Notes: generated by a model from the sequence alone, not told the origin. DNA of 64,000 nt from Viola odorata (GCA_963691705.1 OY829542.1:61900427-61964426); one strand, 5' to 3'. Positions 38,736 to 51,471 are shown, counted from the stretch's first letter. Program-made: numbers and translations.

Positions 38736-39957
38736 CCAGGCAACTTTCGTTTTTTGTTGTTGTTATTATTGCAATTTATTTGACATCATGATTTGTTCAT
38801 GACTTACAAAACCTAACCATGAAGTCAATTTTAACACATTATTAATTATTATATAACTAAATTTATTTCTTAACACTATATTGATTTTAGTTAATTTCTA
38901 AAATTTAATTTTTTAATGATTACAAATTATATTGATTTTAATAGTTTATTAATAAGGGAAGAAAGATTGTACAAAAGAGTGAAAAAAATGGGGGAAATAA
39001 TGAAAAACTTTCTGGAAAAGCTTCAATTCAAACATGGGATTCGAACCATGTTTAGCATTTTATATAATTTATTTTCTTTAGTCAACCAAGTTTAACCCAA
39101 ACCTAGTCGACTAGTTCTAAAAAAAAAACAAAAAATGGGATTTTTTCAAATCCACCGGTGATCGATTCTTGGATTTCTCAATCGAACTGGTAAGTCTGGA
39201 CCGGATTTGACTACCTTGCGTTACAAAAGAAGGTATGGAAATTTTGACTTGGCTAGGCTCATAGATAGCCCATGAACAAAAATAAAAACAACTGCCATAT
39301 GTTTTTTTTTAGGTAATTTTAATCCATCACCTAAAATGATAAATTATGCTAATAATACTTTGACATCTATTTTAAAGTGGTATGTCATTTAGTTATTGAG
39401 TTTAATTAGAAAAAGAAATAATAACGCGGAAACATTAAAATCCTAAATGGTCTCTCCTTTTCAAAAATTAAAGATTCATGTATATCGTTTTCATTTTATT
39501 TTTCTTCTTGTAGTTTGATTCTAAACTAACACATGCTCAGAAAAATGCAAATCAAGACAATGATAATGAAGAAATAAAAACTATAGAATTGCAATGCTTG
39601 TTTTTTTGTATTTGAATTTTTTTTTGAATTTTTTTTAGAGCTATACGGACTCGAACCGTAAACTTTCTCGATAAAACAGATCAAACTGGTTAGTATCAAA
39701 ATGATTTGAACGGTTTCAAAGACCCAACATGCATTTTTTTTTACGTTGGGCTCTTTCATTAACTGATATAAATAATCAGTTAGTCTACCGTACTTCTCTT
39801 CACAGAAAGATATAAAGATGGCTCCATGTGCTCTGATTTTTTTTAAATTCCGATCCAAAAGGCAACTGATATGGAATTATAGTATTATTTTTCCATGTCC
39901 TTCTAACATGGTTGTTGGTACATTAATTAGTTTTTTCTGTTATTGGTAAAAACATTA

Positions 39958-41292
39958 GTTTAAGCTATTTTTCAGTGTTGGCTTACTAAAAGCATTGATT
40001 TATCAAAAAATAAATTCAAAATGAAAGACTCATGGCTTCTTTGTACAAATCATGAACTCACTCATAATTATTATATTTAATATAGTCCAACCAAAATAAA
40101 GACCTGAACAAAAATTTCATTTTTTCTGAGATCTAGAAAAAGTGGGCCTTTCTTTTCCAAAAATAATTGAAAAATTAGAAATCATGGAGAAAATAGAACA
40201 TATCAAAAAAGGTTAACAAAAAATTATTTATCATAAACATATTTCGATCCTGCAATTGCAATCTATTGGTTATGAGCTCACAATGCTTATACTCTGAAAT
40301 TTTATATTTGTTTCGCAATTTTAGATGTCCATATGGTAAGGTACCATTCCATATACCATTTTCTTAAAGCATGTGCTTTTATACTATTTTAAAGAAAACT
40401 TTTTTTTGGTATCAAATAAAAGAAAAAGTTGAAAAACCAACCCGCTTTTTTACCCAATATTAGGATCTATATTTACTAATTTTAATAAACTACACCCTAA
40501 TTTCAAAACGGGCTTAAAACTTGTTTAACTCCTTCTTAAGATGATTTCGATTTTGCTGACGGGGAAATTTTAAAATGACGTGGAAAATATTTGTTTCCTT
40601 CCACGTCATTTTTAAAATTTATTTACTTTTTTACCTCACTAAAAGTTAAGGCCTCTTTGTGCAAGAGCCAAATAGGTTTAGATGCAATTTTAAAATTGTG
40701 ATATGGTTTGGCAGATTGATGAATATGAGATTCAAATTGAATAAATTCCAGATTTAAGGTGTGATTTGGATATTGATTACAAACGTGAGGTTAATTTTAT
40801 AACTCTTTCCTTAGAAAAAAGAAAGTATGAAATTATTTCTTCATATAATAATTAGTTTATCAGGTCACTAATAAACTGATGGAAAATAAAAGGAAAAAAG
40901 AGAACCAATAAGTGGTCAATGTAAGTGATTTGATTTGATACTCCTATTTTTAAATAGGTTGTAGATTCGATTTGTATGTATAACGAAATTATATATGGAG
41001 TACCTTAACCAACTAGGTATGAATGAATATACTAACTCGATGGGAGAAAGATTAGTTTCAACACGGAGGGTGTAAAGATAGTTGTAGTTCAAATATTAAA
41101 AAAAAAGATCGACCTCGGTGTAATGGGAGGAAATCTTCAAGCCAAAGAGGTATACTTCCCTTCCTTGCTCGAGTATCATTTCTTTCCTCTGCAGCTTCTA
41201 TTGAAATCCTTAATGTTCTATATATTATATATCTAGCCAGGTTCAACAGAAATTGACTTAATGCATGATCAAATGATTTGTGTGGTTTTTAG
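39958..41292. other. Spacer between unit 2 and the LRR pseudogene
   Basis: AT-rich sequence with no homology seen elsewhere in the window. No first exon for the LRR gene downstream could be found here, although about 60 residues of N-terminal sequence would be expected. Confidence 0.5.
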
Positions 41293-43437
41293 GGTTTTCA
41301 AGCATAGTGTGGAGGTTGTTGATTTAACCGGTGACAATAGCGTGGATGCGGAATGGATAGCCTATTTAGGATCGTATCGTTACTTGAGGTCCTTGAATCT
41401 TGCAAATTGTCATAAAATCATCAGCTCTTCACTTTTCGCACTAGCTGGTATTGTTTGGTTTCATGTAATTGTTAGATCGCATCTTTCAAAACTGTTCAAA
41501 TTGTGATGTGTGGCATTGCCTTTTTTTTTCGGGTTTATATATAGGGATGAGCAGTTTGAAGGAGTTGGATTAGTCACGATGTACGAAGGTTAATGATGCT
41601 GGAATTAGGCATCTTTTGTCAATTTCTTCTTTGGAAGTATTGCGTATTTCACAGACTGGTGTAACTGCAACTGGGGTTATGCTGCTTTCCTCGCTTAAAA
41701 ATTTGAGAATCTTGGACTTAGGTGGTTTACCTGTTACTGATAAGGCATTGAGCTCTCTTCAGGTATGTAGCGTGACAACTTTTAATTGTGAGTTGTATGA
41801 AGTTAAAGTGTTCACATTGACATGGCCACGACTTATTTGGTGATATGTGTTTGGCTAGGTGATACAATGTGATATCTGGAAAATGCGGGTGTCATTTATT
41901 AGAATTGTCCTCATTCTAAGGTTTTCGTTGTTATTTCCTGCGAGAATATGTTCAAACAAAGAATAAAGAACTTCTTTGTTGTTTTTGCGTAGGTATTAAA
42001 AAGGCTAGAGCACCTTGATCTCTGGGGCAACAATGTGTCTAATAAAGCAGTTAGAGTTCTCCAAACGTTTCCACAGTTGAGCTTTCTTGATCTAGCTTGG
42101 ACTGATGTTACGAGGTTGCCAAGTATACCTTCTCTTGAGTACTTAAACATGAGTAACTGTACTATTGATTGTGTACTTGAAGGTAATGGAGGTAAAGCTC
42201 CATTGGTCAAGCTTATATTATCCGGAGCCACATTCTTAAATGAAGCTGAAGCCTTTTTAAATATCGAAACACGTTTTCTGTCATTTATGGATTTGTCTAA
42301 TTCGTCACTTTGTGGATTCGACTTATCGTATGATATGGCAATGCTGGAACATTTGGATCTTAGCTCTTGCATGATGGGAGACGAGTCAGTTGAAACGGTT
42401 GCATGCATAGGAGCAAATATAAGAAATTTAAATCTCAGCAAAACTAGAGTCTCGTCTTCTGGCTTAGCAGTTTTAGCTGGACATGTTCCTAAGCTTGAGA
42501 GTTTATCATTATCCCACACTCCAATCGATGATTTTGCTATCTCATATATCAGCCTAATGTCCTCACTAAAGATTCTTGACTTGAGCGGTACAAACATCAA
42601 AGGTATGAATTCTTTCACAAATATACTTAGTAGCTTATTATAGTCTATTTCATGATTTCCTAGAGTGCACCATTTATTCTTGGCACTTGAATGGTTGTGT
42701 AATGTTTTCTCCTGCTTTGCCAGGTTTCATCCACCAGGTAGATACAGAGCCCAACTTGATTCCTTCCCTGGCAGCACTACAGAGCCTCTGTGGTTTGGAA
42801 ACTCTGAATCTAGAGCATACTAAACTCCATGATGCAGCCCTAGATCCTTTATTAAGCTTCCAAAACTTGAGCCATCTATCTCTAGGAAGTGCTTCCATCA
42901 CTGACGTCTCTCTTCACCTCTTATCTTCACTGCCAAAGTTGACAAATCTTGGATTTTGTGATGCTGTATTGACGGATCAGGGGCTAGATTCGTTCAGACC
43001 ACTGGCAAGTCTAAGAGTGCTTGACCTGATGGGTTGTTGGCTCTTGAGTAAGGAGGCTCTTTTGTCATTTTGTGGAAAACATCCTCTGATTAAGGTAAGG
43101 CATGAACTTTCTGGTGTCTGTACATCGGATCAACATGGCTCTAACTATCCATCTCCATCACAATTACCTTCAAGAACGTCACAGGTGAACCGAAAGCATG
43201 GAAAGATGACTATGTCTTGGCCCATATCTCACCGTTTTGTAGGTAAGGAATATCAGCTGCAATGAGTTTGAAAATTTGCTGCTTAAACGTCTCTAATTCT
43301 GTTTCTTTCTTCTTTTTCTTCTCAATGAAGTAGATCAAAGACTGAAGTACAGCAGAGAGGAACCCCTTGCATTACAGTTTCAATCTTCCTCTCTTGCATC
43401 TTCTCCTAATGGTAGCCTCATGACATCCGAGGTGTAA
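41293..43437 (+). pseudogene. LRR (RNI-like) protein gene, 5'-truncated with a nonsense codon
   Basis: Five exon blocks with GT-AG borders and compatible phases: 41293-41447, 41545-41762, 41993-42602, 42724-43242, 43331-43437. They encode roughly 530 residues of irregular ~24-residue LRRs of the RNI/cysteine-containing type (LRSLNLANCHKI, LRILDLGGLPVTDKAL, LEHLDLWGNNV, LKILDLSGTNI, LETLNLEHTKL), then a Ser-rich C-terminus. From memory the best match is the plant LRR family protein represented by Arabidopsis At4g23840. A TAG at 41571-41573 replaces the Leu of LDLSRC near the start of the second block. The usual N-terminal exon is absent. No kinase, F-box or membrane segment is seen. Translation could only start downstream of the stop. 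Confidence 0.8.
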
Positions 43438-46053
43438 TGCAGATGAAGGGATTGAGTTCTTTTCCCTTGCGCTTGTGCAGTTGTGTGTTGTGTTGTGTTG
43501 TGTTGTGTATGTGCTAATATGTGTATGTATTCATATAGAGTCCTTTAATCTCCACCTTACTACATCTGGAAAGTAAAGCTTCGTAACTCCTAAAATAGCA
43601 TTTTTGTCTAGACGACCCAAAGTATGACTAAGCATGCAGACTTGTAGACTGAAAATATACATATGTAACAAGGTGGCCTGGATTTTGTGTATATCTATCT
43701 CTTGGCGGAAGAGACTTGTTGATAAGGACAAGAGATGCTGCCTTAAACTTGTTGATGTTCTTACAGATCTGCTCTTTTTATTATCTTCTTCAACTTTCTT
43801 CTTCTATCTATTCGCTCTATAGGCAAGGACAAGAGATCAGGAGGAGATATTTCGCGAGCTCATCTATTACTTTCTTCCTCCTTTTTTTCAAACTGTGAAA
43901 CCATTTTTGGTTTTATGACAGGAAAAAAAACCAATAGAGCTAATGCACTAAGTACTATTATTATTACTATTATTATTGAAAAACAAAAAAAGGGTTACAC
44001 AATAATTACGCTTAACACTTTCCATTTAAATGTTTTTTTTAATAAAATGCTCTCTATTTATTTAATTAAATATGATTCTTTTCCCTTTCAGAATCATTTG
44101 AGGTCAATTTAAAATTAAATTTCATTCACATGCTCTACTCATAGAAAGCTTAATCAGAGACGAAAAATTGAGGGCTGGCTTTGGCAACTAGTGGTCTTCC
44201 AATGAAAGAAAGGGGGACGAAGATATCCAGAGAACGTAGAAAAAAGGTCAACACAGAAGAAAAGCACGAGGAAGTTCGGAATTTCAATTTCGAACTTTCC
44301 TAGATAAATTTCGTTCTGTTTCGTTCCGAAATAAATTTTGAAATGAAAATTCCAATTCTGAAATTTTGAACTTTTACTTCCAAAATTTATTTTAGAACAG
44401 AATAAAATTTTAAAATTTTGATTCCAAAATTCCGATGAACACCCTTTATACTAGAAGGACAAACCAAAGTGTCTCATCTTGTTGATAATTAGCCTTTTAA
44501 TTCACTCGCTGGCTAGCGACTAATCAATTTGATGAGCGCTCGTGTTGCCACTTGCCACTTTTTTTTGGAGTATTTTAAAGGAAAAACAAACGAGCTAAAC
44601 GAAAAATTAGAAAAATGCTTAAAAGTATTTGTATCCGTCACTAAATAACATTTGATGATATCGATGGTGCTTCACTTCGACTTTTTTGACTTTTTCGCAA
44701 ATCGTTCTTCACTTTCATTTGAAACAACATTTGATGATATCGATGGTGCTTGAGTAGATAGTTTAATCAAATATTTGTTCATATAGAAGAAAAAAATTAA
44801 TACAGTTAGCATATTAATTTAATGAATTTAGTTTCCTATAAATCTCTGCTTCCCTCTTGCTACTGTTTTGCATCTACTTCACAAATTCATTCCAAAAAAA
44901 AACTAAAATGATCCAAAATAATCTCTATAAACTATTATTACCAAATATGTCCAACATTAAATGCAATAAATAAAGATTGCATAATCTCTACGAGTTTAAA
45001 GATCATGGTCATGATTCATGAAGAGAGGGATTTGGACTGGACTGCATACTAAAAAAAATTGTTCCATTAGCCCAGGGTGGGCATCAGCCTACCCTGGCCC
45101 CCCTAGATCCGTGCCTGGGTTTATATAGCCGAAAAATAAAAATTTATATATGATTTTTAATGAAATGATACTATTATTCATTTTAGTCTAAATAATAAAA
45201 AGTCTAATTCGATTAATAAATCAACTTTTTTTATATTTATTTTCTATTTATGCTATATTTCCGTTATGAGATTTTGTTTCCAACATCTAATAATACCAAC
45301 TTGGTTAATGTTTGTATCAAATTGAACGACACAATTTTTTCATAAATAATGATGAAGTCCGTAAACTCGTTGTTTAAAAAATAAAAATATCAAACTATAC
45401 ACTTATCATGAACCACTTATGGTGGATTACAGGTGGCTTTATTGGACAGAAAGATCAAATAGAAGAGTGCTTTGGTTTGTTTGTAATAAAAAAGACAAAG
45501 ACATGATAATAATGTATCATCTCCTCTTTTTCCTTTCTTTTTCTTCTTGGTGGGACACCACAAAATAATGCGTCCCATTCTTCGTCAGTAAAGCAAAAAA
45601 GTAATGTGGATATGCACTCTCCCTTTTAAATAAAACTCGAATTTATTAACTAAAATTTTGAGAAAAATGGGCAGTTCTGTTTATCTTTTATTTATATTTT
45701 TTTCTACCGTCAGTTGTCATGTCTAGGACAATTCCTTTCCCTTTTCCGATAATGATGAGGACCCGAAAGAAAAAATGTGGTCATGGAAGAAAAGAGGCGT
45801 GTCTATTCTTTCTATACGGATAGATAGATTAGCTCCATCCTATTCGCACATTCAATAGAGCTCAGCGCTTTCCTTACTCTTTCCATACAGCAGTCATCAA
45901 TAATCAATCCACCCTTTCCTTGCTCTTCCATACAGTAGTCATCAATAATCAATCCACCCTTCCTCCTAATAACAAAGGAAAGAAAGTAACCAAAACAAAA
46001 ATCAATCCACTCTTCCTCCTAATATCATCCCTTTGTTTTTTGTCCAGATAGAA
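43438..46053. other. LRR pseudogene-NLR3 spacer and NLR3 leader
   Basis: A short (TTGTG)n run lies at 43480-43510. The part 43770-43880 matches the SerRS 3' flank (about 30240-30400: 'ttcttcaactttcttcttct' and 'gacaagagatcaggaggagat'), a remnant of unit 3's lost SerRS side. The rest is AT-rich. Two direct copies of 'acatttgatgatatcgatgg' occur near 44648 and 44728. At 45850-46020 the NLR leader segment (CTTTCC...CAGTCATCAATAATCAATCCACCC) is tandemly duplicated, with a third partial copy. Confidence 0.55.
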
Positions 46054-48858
46054 ATGGGTAATGTCATCAGCTTGGATCCTTTGATCAACCGTGTATGCGA
46101 TGGTGCGCAGCGAGTATGCGATGGTGTGCGGGATTTCGGTTGGGAGCTTGGTGTTAAACATGCTGCTTATGTCTACCATCTACAAGACAATCTTCAATCT
46201 TTGGAAGAAAGTCTTGAAAACCTGCAGGTGCTAAAGAAAATGTTGATCCGAAGAATCGGGGACAAACACGGACATCGAATGCAGATAGGTGATAAAGTTG
46301 ACTTGTGGATTAAGAGGGTGGAGAAGAAAATCGCCAGAGGTGATCAGTTGAAAACAGAAAGTGACCGCCAAGTTGACAGCCTGTGTCTCGCAGGAATTTG
46401 CTCTACGCACTATTTCTCGACCTCCGTATTTGGCGGACAGGTAGAAAAATGTGTGAAAGAGTTAAACTGTCTAAAGACCGAAGGAGAAGGGTTCACAGAC
46501 GAAGATCTGGTTGTGAATGCAACAGCAGAACTCGACCGGGGGGCTAAGATGCCTTGTGATTCAGTGGGCTTGGAGGCTAAACTTGATGAGGTATTGAAGT
46601 TCCTCCATGAAAAAAATGTTGGAATTGTCGGCGTTTACGGGCAAGGTGGTGTTGGGAAAACTACTCTCTTGAAGGAGATCAACAATCATTATGTTAGCAG
46701 ATCTGAAAATTTTCTAGTGGTTTGGATTGATGTGCCTAAAGATGTCAACCTTGAGGCCATTCAGCAAGCCATCGGAGAAAAGATTGGGCTTCCCGATGAA
46801 TTGAAGGCCAGTACTATCGAGGAGAAAGCTTCATATATCTTCCAGGCATTGCAGCAAAACAAGATTATCCTGCTGTTAGATGACATAAGTAAGGCTATTA
46901 ACCTTTCCAAGATTGGGATTCCTCCATCTGATAGTCTGAATGATTCCAAGGTAGTATTCACAACACGGCCCGAGGACGCATGCAGAAAAATGAAGCCGCA
47001 GCCTGGCAGGAGCACTAGCATTGAGACTTTGGGAGATGAACAAGCTTGGCAACTGTTTGTGAAGAGAGTTGGAGAGGATATCATCAACAGTCATCCACAA
47101 ATTCTGCAGCTTGCAAGAAGAGTTGCCAAAAAGTGTGGCGGGTTGCCGCTAGCACTATCTATAATTGGTACAGCCATGTCCTGCGATAGAGAACCCAAAG
47201 TATGGGAGCATACTCTCAAGACTTTTGAAAGACCATCCCTTCAACATTCAAAATCTCATCAGGAGGCCCATGGGGATAGTATGACTGAGTTGTTCTCAAT
47301 TCTGAGGTATAGTTATGATAGTTTACCAAATGAGACATATAAGTCATGTTTCTTGCATTTTGCTCTTTTTCCTGAGGCCAGTCTAATTAGTAAAGAAGAC
47401 AAAATGATTTGTTGGATGTTCGGAGATTTTTCGATTGATTGTGATGAGAATGATCTTGACCCTTATTACGAGGTATACCGTATTTTGAATGTTCTTACTA
47501 GTTCAGGTCTACTAGAAGATGAGAAGGATTGGGTAAAGATGCATGATGTGGTCCGGAGCATGGCATTGTGGATAGCAATAGAAGATACATTGGTAATGTC
47601 TGAGATGGAGCTAGAAGAAGCACCGAGTGTTAGGAGCTGGAAACATATGAAAAGGGTGTCTCTGATGGGCAATTACATTAAGGAGCTAACGCAGGTACCT
47701 GCATGCCCTGATCTTTTGACTTTGTGTCTCAATCATAATCAACAATTGAATGAGATATGTAGTGGGTTTTTTGAATCCATGGGCATGTTGACCGTCCTAG
47801 ACCTGTCATTCACTAGTGTTAAAGAGCTGCCAGAGAGCATATTAAGATTGGTTTCATTAAAATATCTCAACCTGTATGGAACGAAAATTACAGAGCTACC
47901 TGTTGCGTTGATAAAACTGAAAGCATTAATGTATTTAGATGTTGGTGGTGTTGAGAATCTAAGACTCCGTAGAAAAAGTCAAATATTCCGCCACTTGTCA
48001 TCCTTGCAATATTTGGGAATGATGTGTCGGCATTATTATTATTATGAAGAAGAAGGTGGAATAAGCAAGGTAGGAGGGGCTGATGAGATACTTTTGGAGG
48101 AATTGCAGGTTTTAGAGAATTTGAAGGTGTTAGAGATCAAACTACGATCTTTCTCAGGTCTTATGAAACTATTCAACAACTGCAAATTGTTGAAAAGGAC
48201 TCGATTATTGGGCCTCTACAGATTCAAAAGTCCGGAGTCCATCGACATTTCTTTGTTAGCGCAATCAAAGCATTTGGTTACAGTTTCGATTATTAGGTGT
48301 GATTTCAAGGAGTTGAAGAATAGCCAGGAATCCACTAATGCCATTCTTAAAAGTAGTGCACCATCAGTTTTAACACAAATGATAAGTTTCAATAGCATCA
48401 CGACATTCTGCGTGGGTCGCTGCAATTACCTGGAGGATATAACATGTGTTGTTTCAATGCTAAATTTGAGAAGGCTGTTTGTTTATAATTGTAAGGAATT
48501 AAGAGAAATAATCAGCAGAGAGAAAATAAGTGAAGTAACACAGGTAGGAAAGGGTGGAGAAGTGTATCCAATATTCTCCAGTCTTGCTGTTCTGGAATTA
48601 ATGGATCTTCGAGTGCTGAAGAGCATTTACCCAAGCAACACTCTGTCATTGCGCTTCCTGTATGACCTTAAGGTGGAGAATTGTCCGCAATTGAAGGAAC
48701 TTCCATTGGATCCAAACAGTAGTGTGTTGGGATGTAGTCAAATTAAATTGAAAGCTAAACAGAAATGGTGGGACGCAGTTGAATGGGAGGATGATGCTGC
48801 AAAAGCTGCTTTGTTACCCCGTTTCAATCTTAATCATCTCAGCTATGGAAAAAGGTAA
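46054..48858 (+). CDS. CC-NBS-LRR disease resistance protein (NLR3, intact)
   Basis: Paralogue of NLR1, single exon, 934 residues, starting MGNVIS at 46054 (the upstream in-frame codons start only at a TTG). All NB-ARC motifs are intact: GVYGQGGVGKTTLL, IILLLDDI, VVFTTR, CGGLPLAL, CFLHFALFPE and MHDVVRSMALWIA. A short tandem duplication in the N-terminus doubles RVCDG. The stretch after RNBS-D (ASLISKEDKMICWMFGDF) differs most from NLR1 and NLR2. At the C-terminus the NLR1 stop TAA reads TAT, adding YGKR before the next stop at 48856-48858. Probably functional; predicted cytoplasmic or plasma-membrane-attached immune receptor. Confidence 0.95.
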   Translation: MGNVISLDPLINRVCDGAQRVCDGVRDFGWELGVKHAAYVYHLQDNLQSLEESLENLQVLKKMLIRRIGDKHGHRMQIGDKVDLWIKRVEKKIARGDQLKTESDRQVDSLCLAGICSTHYFSTSVFGGQVEKCVKELNCLKTEGEGFTDEDLVVNATAELDRGAKMPCDSVGLEAKLDEVLKFLHEKNVGIVGVYGQGGVGKTTLLKEINNHYVSRSENFLVVWIDVPKDVNLEAIQQAIGEKIGLPDELKASTIEEKASYIFQALQQNKIILLLDDISKAINLSKIGIPPSDSLNDSKVVFTTRPEDACRKMKPQPGRSTSIETLGDEQAWQLFVKRVGEDIINSHPQILQLARRVAKKCGGLPLALSIIGTAMSCDREPKVWEHTLKTFERPSLQHSKSHQEAHGDSMTELFSILRYSYDSLPNETYKSCFLHFALFPEASLISKEDKMICWMFGDFSIDCDENDLDPYYEVYRILNVLTSSGLLEDEKDWVKMHDVVRSMALWIAIEDTLVMSEMELEEAPSVRSWKHMKRVSLMGNYIKELTQVPACPDLLTLCLNHNQQLNEICSGFFESMGMLTVLDLSFTSVKELPESILRLVSLKYLNLYGTKITELPVALIKLKALMYLDVGGVENLRLRRKSQIFRHLSSLQYLGMMCRHYYYYEEEGGISKVGGADEILLEELQVLENLKVLEIKLRSFSGLMKLFNNCKLLKRTRLLGLYRFKSPESIDISLLAQSKHLVTVSIIRCDFKELKNSQESTNAILKSSAPSVLTQMISFNSITTFCVGRCNYLEDITCVVSMLNLRRLFVYNCKELREIISREKISEVTQVGKGGEVYPIFSSLAVLELMDLRVLKSIYPSNTLSLRFLYDLKVENCPQLKELPLDPNSSVLGCSQIKLKAKQKWWDAVEWEDDAAKAALLPRFNLNHLSYGKR

Positions 48859-50369
48859 TCATCTCTTACATTTTGATTTCCTCGTAATAAACTGTTTCCA
48901 TATATCTATATAGAATGCATTAACATTAAAGCTCATTATATTTTCTTTTTATTTTTTTCACTCTTGGGAATGGGAAATATATTTATTACTAGTTTTATTG
49001 AAAAATACAATTAGATATATTTTTTATATTTTTATAAGTAAATAAATCGTAAGTCTCTCTTAAAAGAAAGTTATAAAATTATAAAAAGTGAAGTAATAAA
49101 AAATAAAATTAATAAGTTTTTTTAAAAAAAAGAAGAGTAAAATCATATTCTTCTAATTAAGTTTATAAATTAAGTTAAATAAAGCTAAAATACCATTTGT
49201 CATTTTTAAATTTCTAATAATAATTTAAATGGGTATTAGTGTTAAATATATGTACTTATTTAAAATAAAATATGTGAGTTTTATTGGGTTGGTTAATGGG
49301 TACCCAATTAAACCCAAAATAACCATATCTCTCTCCTTCTCCTTCTTCTCTCTCTCGTCTTTTTTATTTTGATCCAGTTTATTATTTTTTATTTTTCTTA
49401 TGAGAATTAACAATTAAGATTGAGATTTCAAAGAAGAGGAGAATGAAGAGTCCGACAATTTTTTTAATGAAAAAATAAAAAAATGGTAAATATGAGTATA
49501 AGCGATTGGTGCGGTGCTTTATTATTTGACCGAGCTTAAACGGTCAAATCCGAACCTAAACGATAAAACCCGAACCTAAATGGTCAAATCCAAACTTAAA
49601 CGATAAAATCCGAGTTTAAATGGTCAAAATCGAGTCACAAAAAATTAAATTTAAATGGGTTAATGGGTGAGTATGTGTTAAATGGGTATAAATGGGTTTA
49701 AAAATTTTAAATTTAAATGGGTTCTCTAATTTTATACTTTAATTTAGATAAAATTACACAACACTATCATTTTATCTTTTAGTCTATTCCCAAATTAAAA
49801 TTTAAAAAATTAATAATATACTGTGTAATTTGAACAAGGATTCCAATAAGGTAGTTTTTTGTAAATTTCTGTATTCAAGCGACTTAGCATATACATTACT
49901 GTACTTGACTTTAAAAATAAACAATACCGCACACTTCATTTTCAAAGTTTCACTTTTCTTGAAAATTTGCCTGCAGTTTGAAGTGAAAGCAGCAGCTGTC
50001 CAGCCTTTCTCCTCCTTCATCAAAACAGAAGCCAGTTGCATATATCTGCGCCTGGAGACTCTTCTTATAGAGGAGAAGGATTGATTATTCAAACAATCTG
50101 CCATATTTTAATTGTTGTTTCATTTGGTTTGATTTGGTTTGGTTTGATTTGATTTGGTTTGGTTAAGTTTGATTAGGTTTGATTAAAAGATACAATAGTG
50201 ATGTGGTTTGCCTATGTATTGCATATTCTGAAGTGTTTCTGATGAACTCAAAGATGATAAGTCTTTATTCTTATTACATCTTCTTCTTCTTATGTTTTCG
50301 GATAACAATAATAGTGGTTTGATATAATTAAAAGATAAAATGATCCTCCAAAGTAATCCCCTTCCGTAA
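48859..50369. other. NLR3 downstream region
   Basis: AT-rich. About 49530-49640 holds degenerate repeats of 'cggtcaaatccgaacctaaacgataaaa'. The part 49669-49697 is a left-end copy of the hAT-like repeat and lies 1.8 kb from its match at 51480-51508. From 49865 the sequence matches the NLR1 flank. At 50115-50180 there is a GGTTTGATTT-type tandem expansion relative to unit 1. No gene is seen. Confidence 0.55.
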
Positions 50370-50902
50370 TCAGGCGCTGGGCTTGCTTGCGTTCTTGTAC
50401 ATGTTGTCAATAACGGTCTGAGGAAAAACAAGGGAGTTTTAAGTTCATATGTACAACAAAGTAGAGAGGAAATTTTCATGAACATATTAATCATCAAAAC
50501 CAGTTCAAAATTCGAAAGACCGAACTACCTGGTAGTATTTAAGCAACTGCGGCCTCTTCTTCTTGTAAGTTGCAGTAAGGAGGTCACGTTCCATATCAAA
50601 TGGCTCAGCATCAAGGTGAACACCTCTTATAACTTCAAAACCTTTCAACTGCCACAATGTGATAAACAAGATCAGCAAATTATAAAGAGAATATAATAAG
50701 TATTAAAAGCAAAGCAGGAACCTTTTTCTCTTTTGCAATCTTGCCCAGCTCTCCGAGTATGTATGCTTTGGCCTTCAGATTTTCGGCAATAGACGTAGAA
50801 TCCCCGTATACCATTCTCTTCAGCCCAATGCTGAAGCGCTTGCATGTTGGGGTTGACAACAGCAACGAAACACGATTCAAAGCTGTACCCATAAACCCAT
50901 AT
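50370..50902 (-). pseudogene. C-terminal fragment of long-chain acyl-CoA synthetase (copy 2)
   Basis: Minus-strand exons 50902-50722, 50648-50529 and 50417-50370, with good splice sites. They read IWVYGYSFESCFVAVVNPN...HWAEENGI, then a frameshift, then AKAYILGELGKIAKEKK; next GFEVIRGVHLDAEPFDMERD and KKKRPQLLKYYQ; last TVIDNMYKNASKPSA and a stop. The better-preserved of the two copies, but the frame breaks just after ENGIRG (two bases missing or one extra). No upstream LACS exons are present. It lies at the same relative place downstream of the NLR as copy 1. Confidence 0.82.
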
Positions 50903-51471
50903 CTGAAAAAATAAACAGGCAGTAGTAAATGCATAAGATACCGACGCATTTAAAAGCAAGCTAACAAGATCAACACTCTGGACTACACGGGTTTTTCCAG
51001 CAGTGAACTCAAGCTTTCCAACAATATGAAAGGAGTATAAATAGAACTAAATAATTAGGATGCCACGAATCGTCTCCAAAGAGAAGAGGACATGATGGAA
51101 AATTGCAACTATTGTAGTATATGCCTACAACTATTACTTTAAGAGAAGTCAAGTAATAAAGAAATTCAAGTAGAGACATGGACACCAGGTGATATAAGAA
51201 CACACCAACAGATGATGCAGTATGACAAATAGCCAACATATTCGGACATAATTGGATCAGCTACATCTCAAGAGAGCAAGAGTCATGTGTATGCTTGGAT
51301 ATAACGTCTCTTTTAAGATCCTATTTTTGGTAGGTAGGAAATAAAAGAAGAACCCAGAAAATTGTGTATACCATTAATCAGTTTCCTCACATATAACACG
51401 CATCAGAGAAAATGTCCATTGCAGTATGTTCATGACAGTTAAATACAAAGTCAATACCCGAAGACGACGTG

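Larger units (their letters stand above)
36829..39957. other. NLR2 downstream region, unit 2
   Basis: The part 36840-37640 matches 48860-49690 after NLR3 and includes degenerate 'gagcctaaacgataaaa' repeats. At 37607-37640 it switches directly to sequence matching 51490 onward, so the LACS fragment is missing. The part 37755-39957 follows unit 1 (10870-22020) without the solo LTR, the nested retroelements or the fold-back element. The acidic transposon-like frame is also partly deleted (38266-38472). Homology to the protease promoter ends near 39957, and no protease follows. Confidence 0.6.
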
